NCBI GenBank assembly: GCA_902806575.1
Contig: CADCXD010000004.1
Coordinates: 4,092,001-4,156,000, forward strand
Source of the DNA: Jackrogersella multiformis
Lineage: Eukaryota; Ascomycota; Sordariomycetes; Xylariales; Hypoxylaceae
Direction: 5' to 3'
DNA length: 64,000 nucleotides
This document shows, piece after piece, positions 1-11,526 of the stretch; within the stretch, counting starts at the first letter, position 1; each line of letters starts with the position of its first letter. A program made the position numbers and the translations under genes. The notes beneath the pieces were generated by a model, which worked only from the letters and a program-made list of their open reading frames with translations, did no database searches and had not been told where the DNA came from.

Positions 1-1559
1 TTTTGTTCTTTCGAATATCGTCTAGGCCTTCAAGGTGAGGGTTCATGGCTCGTTCGCCAATAATCTTCATGATTGTACCCAGAACCTCAGCACCGCCGGA
101 TCTCAAGCCCTCGCTGGATTCCGAAAGGAGCTTTTTCGCAGCTTCAACGATGGTAGCAACCTCTTGTTTGCTGGGGACGTTCCGGGTTGTTCTGAGACAA
201 CGAGCGAGGAATTTCATGGTTCCCTCTTTGACCTGCGGATTCTTGTGGCCGAGAAAGGAAATAATATCTTCTAGACATTCGGACAGGTTTGTAGCAATAA
301 ACACTTGATCCAGCGCAGCACCTAGCGCATCCGAGACTGTCTGCTTCTTCTCTTTCAACCGATCCATAATTGGTGCCATGACGATCGACCGATACTTGAT
401 ATAGCTTTTCCGGACACCTTTGGCGAGTACTTCGATGCACTGAGCTGCTTGGGTGACAACGGCAATGTTGGCGTCTTTCATGCACTTGGCTAAGCCGCGA
501 TTGATTTCGCCGAAGTCGCCATCTTTGATTCTTGGTACGTTAAGAACAACATAAAGTGCTTCAAGTGCCTCTTTACGGTCCTTCCATTTCGAAGATGCAA
601 GGTTGTCGTGAAAATTGGCCGGAACCTTTGACAAAACGTCCTGGGGCTCTGCAAGGTCGAATGCATCTACTTCGACTGGCTCATCGGGGCCGTCGTCGTC
701 GCTCAAGACTTCTCCTTCGGCGCCGGGTGGCGGTGCACGAGCCTTGGCCGCCTGTTGAGATCGTAAAAGCCGTTCCTGTTTTGGCGCTGGCTCCGACTTG
801 ACTTTTTCAAACTGAGCTTCCAGATCAGACTGCTGCGTCGACTTCAGGTCACCCCAGAACATAGGTTTCATGGCGTCCCTTAGCCAGCGGTAGAACTCAA
901 CAGCGAGGTTAGTTGCCTCGGCCCGCACATTCTTGTCGGCGTGGCCGAATACTTTCGGGAGGATCTTTAGGATAGGCTTTGGGTCGGCTACTTTGCAGCC
1001 GTAGTTGTGGAAGATGACGGTGAGGGATGCTAAGGCGGCTGCAATGACCTTGGGCTGCTTCGCAGACATGGCTGGGAGGATGTCCTCGATGATGGGTCCA
1101 GCAACATCGAGCTCGATGAGAAGCAACAGCGCCTCGATCGAGGATGCCTTGGTAGCAGGCCTCGTAGATACAAGACCCTTTTCGACGATAGAGGTAACTA
1201 CTTGGCCACGAGAACGTACGCAGCCTTCTTTTCCGTTGAATTTGAGGAATGCACAAAATGCGGCAATGCCGTCTGACTGCGCGGCAACGTTCGAATCGGC
1301 CACGGCACATTTCCATAAACTCGGCTCTTGGTTGAAGGGCCTAAACGCGGGATCGTGGTCGTCTGGAGTGAGTTCAAACTGCTTTGCTGCCTCTTCGTAT
1401 GCCTGCTTGCGAGCTTTCCAAGCCTATAACCTCGGTATGATTTAGCACTGAAATAACGGAAGACCATAGCTAATAGAAGATACGAGGATATGTACGCACT
1501 TTATGTACCCATCTCTCCGTCAGGGGTAGAGAGCTATAATCCGCCTCTCCCTCCGCCAT
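1..1559 (-). CDS. Stu2/XMAP215/Alp14-family microtubule polymerase, N-terminal part (runs off left edge)
   Basis: This gene encodes a TOG-domain microtubule-associated protein that binds tubulin and promotes plus-end growth at spindle poles, kinetochores and cytoplasmic microtubules. Exon 1 is 1559-1500 (start MAEGEADYSSLPLTERWVHK). A 76-bp intron lies at 1499-1424 (donor GTGCGT, branch-like GCTAAAT, acceptor TAG). Exon 2 runs from 1423 open to base 1, giving about 494 visible residues. The N-terminal pattern LPLxxRWVHKxWKARKxAYEEAA is characteristic of TOG1 in this family. HEAT-like helices fill residues 20-250. A charged, proline-containing linker follows at about 255-300, and a second TOG domain begins near residue 310 (KVPANFHDNLASSKWKDRKEAL). 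Family members are about 850-950 residues in fungi, so the rest of TOG2, the coiled coil and the C-terminus lie outside the window. The gene is divergent from PAC1, with 2.3 kb between them. Confidence 0.93.
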
Positions 1560-1974
1560 ATTGTTGGTACGACGGTTGCCGTTGGGTGTTGGCGATGTCG
1601 ATGTCGATGTCGGCGTCGGAGCGGTATGTGTATCGTGATCGAAGGGGGACGCGGTCGACTTCTCTCTAGAGCGGCTGGTGTATAAGGTCGAGACTACTTT
1701 TCTTATTAGCTTCCTTAGGTCTCGTTTCTTAGGGACACGAAGATGCATTTTGCGCCGAGACGCCGAGAAACATAAGGAAATAAGGAAATAAGGCGATAAA
1801 GACTTGAAGATGGAGTTGTGAGTATGTGTTTCCATGTCCCTCATCCTTCGTTCTTCATCCTTCGTACCTAGGTAAATAGATACCTACCTACGCAGGTAAA
1901 TAGATACCTAGGCGGATAGAGTATACGTACATTATTTTTATGAAAGAAGCTCAGAGTATAAAAAGTTAGTCACC

Positions 1975-2066
1975 TAAGGGTAGGTAGGTAGGTAGGTAGG
2001 TAACAGGTAACAGGTAATCTGTAATAGGTAGTAGGTAATAGATAATAGGTAATGGGTAATAGGTAG
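1975..2066. repeat. TAGG/GGTAATAGGTAA simple repeat
   Basis: Five or more consecutive TAGG units grade into degenerate GGTAATAGGTAA units. It is one of the longest members of the TACCTAGGTA-related family that fills the intergenic DNA of this window. Confidence 0.8.
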
Positions 2067-3444
2067 TTGACAGCTCTGTTTATGGAAATTCCGTAAAGCA
2101 GATGATTGAATTCGCGGGGGGGTTAAAGTGTTGCACTTGGTAGGTTGGTAATGTTTACCTTTTTTTTTATACCTAGGTATCGACGGGAGGAATATATATC
2201 AGCAATCCGTATGCGATATGCGATATGCGGTAGGCGGTAGGCGGTAGGCGGGATGTTGTAGTACTTAATACAAATACAGCATCGGGTGGGAAGTTGCTAT
2301 TGCTATGTAACCTTGAAAGTGAAAGGTACAATGGTAAAAAGGTTAAAAAGTATACTTACTCAGTAGGTAGGTATGTAAAATAGGAGATGAATCTAAGGTT
2401 GGCAAGGTTAACAACAAGGTCAGGTCATATGTCGAGGGGCAACAAAATCGATACAGAATGTGGATGATAACGATGGAGTGGAAGCCGCTGGTAAGGTTGT
2501 TTGTTTGCTGAATTAATTACTTAGGCAGGTACCTACATAAGGTAGATATTATTTACATGCTACCTAGGTACCTAGGTAGGTATCTAGTACGTACCTAAGA
2601 GTGCATACTACATATCGATAGTGCATTATCTAGTGCTAGGTATCTACTGAGGTATTCGTTAACTCATTAACTATCGAATCATTGGGTGGCTTTAAGATAA
2701 ATATGGGGTATTGACCTTGACGTAGCGATTCCCCGGTTGTTCATCAGGGCAACCGATACTAGCAGCTAGGCCCCTCATACCTAATTGGAACATTGAATGA
2801 TTGAACGACCCGATCGTCGGCGTTAGGTACCGCAGGGGTTGTACCTAGGTACCTACCTACATATACCTGTACCTAGGTACCTTTGTAGGTAGGTATTATT
2901 GCTCAAAGGTTTGGAAGTGAATAGAGGGGTGTGGCTTGTGCTTTTTCTGTCCCACGTCAACCCATGTGGCTTCACATGTCTTCTCAGCCCGTTCCCGTTC
3001 CAAGGTTTAAGGTTGCAAGGGTACAAGGGTACAAGGCTAGATACAAGGTTACAAGGTTGCAAGGTTCCATTCATCGTCAATTAATGCCATCGCTGGAACA
3101 CCATCTAGAAACAAGTTAAACATCTTGACCTTTTTTTCCTTCTTCTTCTTCTTCTTCCCTCTAGTTTAAAGGAACGATAAATCAACAACTATACAAATAG
3201 CCTCCTCTGAGACAATCGACGTACCTCTCACTCCCGCATATGGACGTATCTATTTGATTGAACTTGTAATTTTCTATTTCGCACACTCGACAGCGACAGC
3301 TTCAATTATACATACTCTCGGCGCGCCTCCAAATTACCATACAGTTTCTACTAACCGACAAAGTCGCCGGACTATCGACCTACCTGCCTACCTACTCTTA
3401 CTCACTTTCATACTTACCTACCAAATATCGATATCAACAACTAT

Positions 3445-3477
3445 ACCTACCTACCTACCTACCTACCTAGGTAGGTA
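3445..3477. repeat. CCTA tandem run ending in a TACCTAGGTA palindrome
   Basis: About six tandem CCTA units turn over into TAGGTAGGTA through a central CCTAGG, which makes an inverted repeat. It lies about 450 bp upstream of the PAC1 start codon. Confidence 0.8.
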
Positions 3478-3868
3478 TTCCACCTCTCTACCCACGTCGG
3501 GTCTGCATGCTTGGGTCTCACACCGGCATTCTGTCGCAAGTTTTGCCAGCAGTTCGTCTACTCTGTTTCGACCCTTGCGTCTTTCCTATTTTTGGCGAAT
3601 AGACCTGTTTAATCTGATCTAGAATTCTAGAATTTAATCAACGATTAAGGTCCCTTGATAGTCACTATTGACGCTACACTAAAGTCGTTTGCCTCTTCTT
3701 TGTCGCCGTCTTCTGAGTCCCCCCCCTCCGACGTCTCGTATCGGAGTGGCCTCTCTCTTTGTCGTCACCCTATTTTTCTCTCGTGCGAACTGCCTACAGG
3801 TTCTACACATATATCAGCCGCCGTGCTCTTCACTACTACCTTAATTCTGTCCTTATATCGTTAGGCTC

Positions 3869-3889
3869 ATGAACGCCTTTGAGGTGTGA
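3869..3889 (+). promoter_or_regulatory. Short upstream ORF (MNAFEV-stop) before PAC1
   Basis: An ATG at 3869 opens six codons and stops at TGA 3887-3889. That is ten bases before the PAC1 start codon at 3900. If the transcript begins upstream of 3869, this uORF could reduce or condition initiation at the PAC1 start. The ORF is visible in the sequence; its use is inference. Confidence 0.45.
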
Positions 3890-3899
3890 ACTGGACAAA

Positions 3900-5439
3900 A
3901 TGAGCCAAATCCTGACTTCACGGCAAGCTGAAGAGCTGTAAGTTTCTAATACCATTGTATCCTCACTGCTATCCTCACTGCGTAGCAGAGAGTACACTTC
4001 AAAGCCGGTACTGACTTATACGGAAGGCATAAAGCTATTGTTGCATACCTATCGTCGAATAACCTGCCCAATACAGCAACTGCCTTGAGAGAGGAGCTAA
4101 ATCTCGGCGACAGCTTTGATGCTTCTACTTCAAAGAAATATGAAGGCCTCTTAGAAAAGAAATGGACTAGTGTTGTACGGCTACAGAAGAAGGTATGCCG
4201 ATTGATACCCTCCTCAATGGGTACTGGCCTCTTTATTAATATGCATTACGTCTACATTAGATTATGGACCTAGAGTCGAAAACCGCTTCTTTACAGTTCG
4301 AGTTGGATAGTGCGACGCCCACTTCCCTCTCGAAGCGAAACCAAGACCCGTCTAGCTGGCTCCCCCGATCTCCAGCACGCCATACCCTTGAATCACACAG
4401 GGGCCCTATTACCTGTGTCGCCTTCCATCCCGTCTTCTCCTCCTTGGCCACCGGGTCCGAGGATTATACCATAAAAATATGGGATTGGGAATTGGGAGAA
4501 CTGGAACGAACAATAAAAGGACACACCAAAGCAGTGTTAGACGTTGATTTCGGCGGCCCAAGAGGAGGAACTCTACTCGCATCATGCTCGAGTGACCTGA
4601 CTATCAAGTTGTGGGATCCATCTGAAGAGTATAAAAATATCAGGACTCTGCCAGGACATGACCACAGTGTTAGCGCCGTTCGCTTTATTCCGTCGGGGGC
4701 AGCTGGTGCGCCGAGTTCTAGCAACCTTCTCGTATCTGCCTCTAGGGATAAGACGCTACGTATATGGGATGTGTCAACAGGTTATTGCGTCAAGACGTTA
4801 CGAGGGCACGCGGATTGGGTTAGGGATGTCTGCCCATCGCCTGATGGTCACTACATCTTGTCCGCCGGTAATGACCAGACCGCTCGCCTCTGGGATATTT
4901 CGCTCGCAAACCCCGAGAGCAAGTTGACATTAGTCGGGCATGAGCATACGGTTGAATGTTGCGCTTTGGCCCCCCCTTCTACTTATCAGTATCTCGCGCC
5001 CCTAGCCGGACTCAAGAAACCACCCCCCGCATCTAGCTCTGCAGAGTTCATGGCAACCGGATCCCGAGACAAGTCGATACGGATCTGGGATGTAAGAGGC
5101 AACTGTATTAAAATTCTCGTTGGGCACGATAACTGGGTAAGAGCATTGGTCTTTCATCCAGGCGGGAAATACCTGCTTAGCGTTTCCGATGACAAAGTAC
5201 TGCGGTGCTGGGATTTGTCCCAGGAGGGAAAGTGTGTGAAAACGCTTGTAGACGCACATGGCCACTTCGTATCCTGCTTAAGGTGGGCGCCGGGGATTGT
5301 ACGTGAAGCTACGGCGAACGGAACAGCTGCAGGACAAAACGGCACCTCTATAAATGGCGCCGGAAAAGCCGACGTGCAGATCCGATGCGTTATCGCGACT
5401 GGCTGCGTGGATTGCAAGTTAAGAGTTTTTGCCAATTGA
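3900..5439 (+). CDS. pac1: Nuclear distribution protein PAC1/LIS1 (NudF)
   Basis: PAC1/LIS1 is a WD40 regulator of cytoplasmic dynein that acts with NudE/NudC and dynactin in nuclear migration and hyphal growth. Three exons join in frame: 3900-3937 (donor GTAAGT), 4027-4192 (donor GTATGC) and 4261-5439, giving 460 residues, the usual fungal size. The LisH motif covers about residues 9-41 (LHKAIVAYLSSNNLPNTATAL). A coiled coil lies at about 55-85 (YEGLLEKKWTSVVRLQKK, then IMDLESK). Seven WD repeats follow, each with a recognisable GH...WD pair, from residue 110 to the end. The small first exon was chosen because MSQILTSRQAEEL is the conserved family N-terminus and its split CT|G leucine codon restores the frame. 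A six-codon uORF precedes the start. Confidence 0.96.
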
Positions 5440-7694
5440 AAGTAAAGCGCAAACAGTACGTGTGATGGAACTTGGAAATAATGCATGGTTCTGGCGTCAC
5501 TTGGCGGCTTTGGACTCCTACCAAAACTTGATACACGTTCACGTCTGGGTAAACGCAGTCTTACACCGAAGACTAAAAGCACATATACTCGAATACCGTG
5601 GCTATGGCATGGCTTCAGAATATGCCGTTCTTTGCAAAACGGAGCGTGTAGACAATCCCAAAGAGACGCAGTCCAACGCCAAGTATTTGGAAGGCTGCAG
5701 AAGGGAGCCATTGGGATGGGATGGAACTGAACCTTACGAGTGAAGAAATGACGAGATTTGGAGGTGTTGTAAATTCTAAGGTTTGCGCCATCTTCTGCGG
5801 TGTGTTGACATCACTAGGCTGATTGATGATGGTAACAGCACCTAGATATGGAAGAAAATAGATACCCTATTACCTACCGCACAACGAGAGGCTTGAATAT
5901 ATGATCTACCTAGGTATCTATCTACCTAGTCTACCTACCCAGGTTGGTAGCATAGATGCTAGTTTTTCTTTTCTCCATCGCGTGTAATGTCTAACCTAGG
6001 TTTCCTTTTAGTAAGTTAGTAAGTACCTGTAAATGTTATTCTCGTGACGCTACTTGATTCTTATGAAGGTTAGACGGCCTAGGCTACCTATGTAGGCTAG
6101 GTACCTAGGTATGAGATTTTGTGACATCTGTTACCCCTTTCCGACTTGCTGAGTTGCGATTACCTCCTATATACACATAGGACCTGGGACCTGGATGCCT
6201 ACCTACATAAGGTATGTAGGTATTACTGAGTTTATTTATGGGCGGTACCTTGCCCAATCGGGTTCAATCGCGGACCTGTCATCACAGTTCGTACGGGTTA
6301 CCTAAGGTACTAGGTAGGCATGTACCTAGGTAGATGTGGCTTACTGCGCCACATGCACGTGTCTGCGTGTGCAACTGCTTTGAACCTTGGAACTTGGAAC
6401 AACCTTGGAACCCAAGACATCACTTGCAGCAGCAGCAGTAGCAGCAGTAGCGACTTCCAAGGTACCTAGATGTAGGTACCTACATACCTCATAGGATCGA
6501 ATCAAATCGTTTAATCCAAAATCCGGAACGTCCATCTCTCCATCTCCCCATCTCTCCATCCATACATACCTCCGTACCTCCACAACTTCCATTACTCCCA
6601 TAACCTCCATACTATACCTTCTACAACATCCCTCTTCTAAGGTAGCAGGTTGCGAACTTTCATATGTACACCTAATAAAGTACACAGCCGTCTTCCGCAA
6701 TCAAATGTCCTGCTAAGAATCAGGTCTACGTCGACTCCTCCGATTTCGAATTCGAAAAGTTGCATGTAACCTGTAACCTTGGAACTTATTTATTTCGACT
6801 CCACTCCACCAGCTGCTCGACTTTATTAACCTTAACCTACCTGGTGGCCTTTGCTTTGGAATTTATTTATTTCGATAACTTTTCGATACTTGATTTACCC
6901 GCCCGTTTACATTGGCCTGGCTTGAGCACTTAGCTTACCTAGGTAGCTTGGGTATCTTTACCTTACCTACGGCTAGCTCTTCTCCTCTCTCCTGAGTCTT
7001 CATCCATCATATAATCCCCTTTCCATTGCCAATCACTACCTAGGTACCTTCCCTTCTCAATCTGGTTCTACAGAGAGGTGGGCGTGCTCGAAGCGACACA
7101 TACACATACCTTGACTTATCTACCTAGGTAGTTTAGGTAGTTTAGCTAAGCGGCAAGCACCTGAATCCAACGATCGCTGCCTAACTACGTATTTCTTTTT
7201 CTTTCTTTTCGCATCTGTATCCTACCATTGGCATACATACGTCGAAATCTAGATTTCGCAATATATTGTACCTTTTTTCTTCTTCTTTTCTTTCTTCGAG
7301 GTCCGAGGTGCGACAACCCCAAGGCACCGAGCCAACCGAGCCAACCAAGCCAACGAGTCCATCCATTACTACGAACCGATAGGACCGACCGTCGGGAGCC
7401 AAAAAAAAGATCACTACAAAAGGACCCTCTTGGTCATATGTGGAAACCCACATAACTTGCGCCGGTGACGATATTCTACCTTCACATTCATTCACCTTAA
7501 CCCCGCCCGCGCGCGCGCGACCGAATTAGACCGGGCAAATATACGCTCTCGTATGCCGAATCCTGCCCCTTGTGCTCGCCGACGATCTACATTTACCTTT
7601 ACTTCAACCCTTGTATCATTAACCCTTGCAGTCCGGTGCCGGTGCAGCCCAGCCGGTGCAGTGACTTAGGGCATCGTCCCCATCACGAGTCGAC
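5440..7694. other. Intergenic region between PAC1 and SAP genes
   Basis: No supported gene is seen. Repeat palindromes cluster at 5905-5945, 6075-6115, 6180-6225, 6300-6335, 6460-6490 and 7015-7140. A run of CG dinucleotides lies at 7507-7519, and pyrimidine-rich DNA from about 6950 onward looks like the promoter or leader of the SAP gene. Reading frames here (for example 6341-6700 minus) are low-complexity and are not supported as genes. Confidence 0.65.
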
Positions 7695-10600
7695 ATGTTC
7701 TGGAGATTTGGCGGTTACGCCAACATCTCGACCATCGACACTATTCTTGACAAACCTGATTTCCAACTCGAGGATCTCCTTGATGAGAGCGACTTGATCC
7801 AAGAGCTGAAACAGCATAACACCAAACTCATCGAGTACTTGCGCGAGTCTAAGGTCCTCGAGAAGCTTCTTGAATATGTCATCACACCGAAGCTTGAGCC
7901 TGTAGAAACCTCCGAAGAGGACGTCAACGAGGATGAGAAGAAAGGGAGATCCAGGGGCTTGTCCTTCGGTCGCCCACGTGCCTCGTCGAGGGCGACTAGT
8001 GATGGGACTGATGAGGACGAGATCGAGAAGAGGCGAAATAGATATGCTTACGTTGCGGCCGAGGTCCTCTCGTCTGATAATTGGTCCATCTACGTGGCCC
8101 TGATGGAGAGCCATGACCTTTTGCGCGACTTTTGGAACTTTTTGAAGTTCCCATCCCCCCTAGATCCTCTGCAAGCGAGCTACTTTACTAAAGTTAACGA
8201 GGCCCTATTCGACAAGAAGACGGACGAGATGTTAGCTTTATTGAAATCCCTTGACGACGCTGTCCCTAACATGTTGCGCCACGTCGACTGCCCTATGATT
8301 ATGGATCTCTTGCTCAAGATTATCAGCCTTGAAAGAACCGAGCACGGCCAGGGTATAGTTGAGGTATGTTTGTATCCTATTAACTTCAGGAGAACCCCTA
8401 GATCACAGTAGTAGATTGCTAACATAGCCTTTTGTTGTTGCTTATTCTAGTGGCTGTATACTAAGGATGTCATGCCGACGCTACTGTCATTTCTTGGACC
8501 TGAGCAGAATTATGCCACGCAAACGTCTGCCGGAGATTTTATCAAGGCTATTATCACTGTGTCTGCTAATGCCTCGCAGAATGAACAGGCTTGTATTGGT
8601 CCGAACGAGCTTACACGTCAGTTGGTATCCAAGCCCTGTATCCAGAATCTTATTGGGTACATGCTTGGTGGCGGGAATGCCTTGACTGTTGGCGTGGGGA
8701 TCATCATCGAGGTTATTCGAAAGAACAATTCCGATTATGATCCGGACGTTGGACCGGATTCGAATGCCTTGCCTTCTAGTCGCGACCCTATTTATCTTGG
8801 CACCCTACTTCGACTCTTTGCCGACCATGTACCCGACTTCATGTCACTCATCCTCAACGCCCCAGCCCAGAAGCAGCGACTAGAGTCGACATTCGGAGAA
8901 AAGATCGAACCCCTCGGCTTTGACCGGTTCAAGGCTTGCGAACTCATGGCTGAGCTCCTTCACTGTAGCAATATGGCACTTCTAAACGAAGTCGGTTCCG
9001 AGCAAGTTATTGCTCTGCGGGATGAAGAGCGTCAGCGACTACGAGCCGAAGGCCGACTTGCAGCCAATCGTGGTGAAGAGGTCCAATCATCGGAGGATCT
9101 AACCATGCGGATGCGTCATTCCTCCCCGGATGACGGTCGCCGTCTCGAGGTCACGAATGCTTCCGACGATGACGGATTTGAGGAAGTTACTCCGTTGGGG
9201 GAGATGACTGAGGATACATCGCACGAATTCATCAAGGCTGAGGACGAAATTGCTACCGGATCGGCCTCATCCTTCCTCGACAGGGATGACGATGATTTTG
9301 TAGAAGAACCTCTTAGCTCTCCAAGGTTAAACGTCTATGATGGTAAAGTCATCGAGCAACAATTCGAGAACCCCGAGCTTGTCGTTGCACCTCTCTCGCC
9401 CAAGAAGCCCTCCACCATGCAGCTGCCGGTACAAGAAGCGAACGATGGTCCAACAGCTCGTTCCGAGTCGCCACAGCCATCGCAGCCGGCCATCGAGGCT
9501 TACCAAGTTGAAGAAGTAAGCCGTAAACCTGAAGGCAGCGCTGAACTAGCACAACCACAAGATACCTCGGGGGCGTCAGCTACAACCGTCAGCGAAGTAC
9601 GAGAAAGCTTTATTGGCTTACCGAACCAAACGGGAGAGGCAGTTCCTTCGTCCTCTACTGAGATGCCTATTGTGTCGTACACGTTAGCGGGGAACGAGAA
9701 GAGCGCGGTTTCTGACACGATGCTCCAGCCCCAGCCCGGACACGCAGATTTCGCTCCTGCTACTCCATCAGACGAGGTGCCCATTGCAGGTGCTCGTCAA
9801 CCGGAATTGGGACCGTCCGGTCCTGTTGAGCCTCTCAGCCCAGTCGTTGGTGACTTCCTCAAGATGCAATTTGTGGAATACCAGGTGGTGCCGACGATAC
9901 TAGTGAGTGACCTTGGACGATTGTCACAGCCGCGTCATATATAAACCTAACTTTATTGTAGTCATTTTTCTTCACATATCCCTGGAATAACTTTCTTCAT
10001 AACGTTGTGTACGACATCGTTCAACAAGTGTTCAATGGCCCTATGGATCGCGGTTACAATCCTACTCTAGCTATCTCCTTATTTGAGGCTGCCGATGTTA
10101 CCAACGCCATCATCAGTGGTCAGAGGTCTAGCGAACGGTCACAAACCCAGAACAAGACCCGCATGGGTTACATGGGCCATCTCACCCTTATCGCCGAGGA
10201 GGTTGTCAAGTTTACAGAGCGAAACCCGCCGGAGCTCCTATCAGAGCTAGTCTTGGACCGTGTCATGAGCCAGGACTGGATCAACTACGTCGAAGGCGCC
10301 CTGGCCGAAACACGCGAGAGGGATAACGCTATCCTTGGTGGCGTTAGACCGGATGTTGCTATGAGCAACAGGGCACAGATGACTGGTAATGGTCTTGGCG
10401 GTATGGGCTTATCGAGTCTTGGACTCGGTGGCGCGCAGGGAGGAGGCTCGAATGCGCTTGCTGAAGCCGGATTGAATGGTGGCGGGGGCAGTATGGAAAT
10501 TCAGGATAATGGCAGCGGGAGCAGCCTTGGCCCCTTCAGCATAAGCTCTGGTCTGCTGTCGGGGTCTGGTTTCGGTAGTTCCAGTGACGAAGACGAGGAT

Positions 10601-11526
10601 GATGCGGATGAAAATGAAGAGGACGTAAATAACGAGGTCAGTCATTCTCCGGCAGTTTGCCTACTCCCTGACTCCTATCCATGAATTCCATTTTTGACGC
10701 TTGATATACGCAAGCGCTTATAAAACGATACGGAGTGCGTTTACTAATACCTTGACAGTTTCGCGCGTACACCGATCCTCTAAATGCGTCCACTTCGTCA
10801 ATGGACCCTCCGTCCGTCCCGCCCCCACCGCCTCCGCCTCCGCCGTTAAACATTCCCCCGTCCCGCGCACGCCTACAGCTTGCTGCAAGACTCGCAATGC
10901 ATCAGAAAAATGCGGCCGCTTCCTCTATGCAGTCTGGTGGATTAGAAAATAGCCACGGTTCTGATGAATCCGAGTCTGGTAGAGAGCATGATAGCATTCT
11001 CCGCAACCCTTTCGAGGACGATGCAGAGGATGACGTGGATGACGAAAGCGACGACGGCTTAGCTGAAGACGATGGCAATGCTGACTCTTGGGGTGCCGGG
11101 CCATCTAGAGGCAGCTGGTGGCGAGGTGCCTTGCGAAGAGGCAGGGAAAGATTTGGCGACGGCAGAGATGACTCTGACTCTGACAAGGACGAGGCAGCTG
11201 GGGGTGACGAAGAGGACGAAGAATTTGGCGACTTTGCAATGCCCGAGGTAGACAAGGATGGAAACAACGAGAAGAGCGGAGTCATCGTGAAGCCCCTCCC
11301 AGTACATCCGCCGTCCCAAAATCAAAAGACCTCGGCCTTCACCAGCCTCTGGCCCTTCGGGTCAAAAGACAAGGACAAGCAGAAGTCCAAGGAGGGTGAA
11401 AGTCCGGAAAAGGCTGAGGATCCGACTGAGATCACGGGTGACGATGGTGAGAAGATTAGGAGCACTCACGAGGCGGCCCGGAGGACGAGTATTGAAGACC
11501 CTGACGATGAGGAAGTTGTTGTTTAG
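7695..11526 (+). CDS. SIT4 phosphatase-associated protein (SAP family)
   Basis: SAP proteins are regulatory subunits of the PP2A-like phosphatase Sit4/PP6 and link it to TOR signalling, the G1/S transition and vesicle traffic. Four exons join in frame: 7695-8363, 8451-9902, 9962-10636 and 10759-11526, giving 1187 residues. Donors are GTATGT, GTGAGT and GTCAGT; branch-like GCTAAC and TACTAAT motifs are visible. The N-terminus MFWRFGGYANISTIDTILDK with LLDESDLIQELKQHN is the family signature. The SAP domain continues through the residues 224-330 helical region and the exon 3 start (SFFFTYPWNNFLHNVVYDIV). A long acidic, disordered insert occupies about 410-700, and the C-terminus is Gly/Asp/Glu-rich with a proline run (PPPPPPPPP) at the start of exon 4. 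Length is within the range for filamentous fungi. No neighbour is functionally linked. Confidence 0.93.

Larger units (their letters stand above)
1560..3899. other. Intergenic region between divergent Stu2-like and PAC1 genes
   Basis: No convincing coding sequence is seen in these 2.3 kb. The region contains many copies of the palindrome TACCTAGGTA and TAGG/CCTA runs (for example 1860-2066, 2520-2600, 2840-2895 and 3440-3477). It also has short tandem GCGATAT and GGTAGGC copies near 2212-2253 and a TACAAGG-rich stretch at 3015-3066. Pyrimidine tracts at 3130-3165 and 3700-3790 precede PAC1 and probably belong to its promoter or 5' leader. Confidence 0.7.

Noticed and set aside
144..485. Minus-strand open frame in the Stu2-like gene
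   Set aside because: It is an alternative-frame shadow of the TOG-domain coding sequence, which reads through in another frame from 1423 to base 1.
1975..2066. Candidate CRISPR or telomeric repeat array
   Set aside because: Units are 4-bp TAGG runs without spacers of constant length, and the motif is not the TTAGGG telomere repeat. It is a simple repeat in a eukaryotic genome.
3254..3622. 122-residue open frame upstream of PAC1
   Set aside because: It contains the translated CCTA repeat (LPTYLPTYL-like) and pyrimidine-rich leader sequence. It is not conserved-looking and lies in the expected PAC1 promoter or 5' leader.
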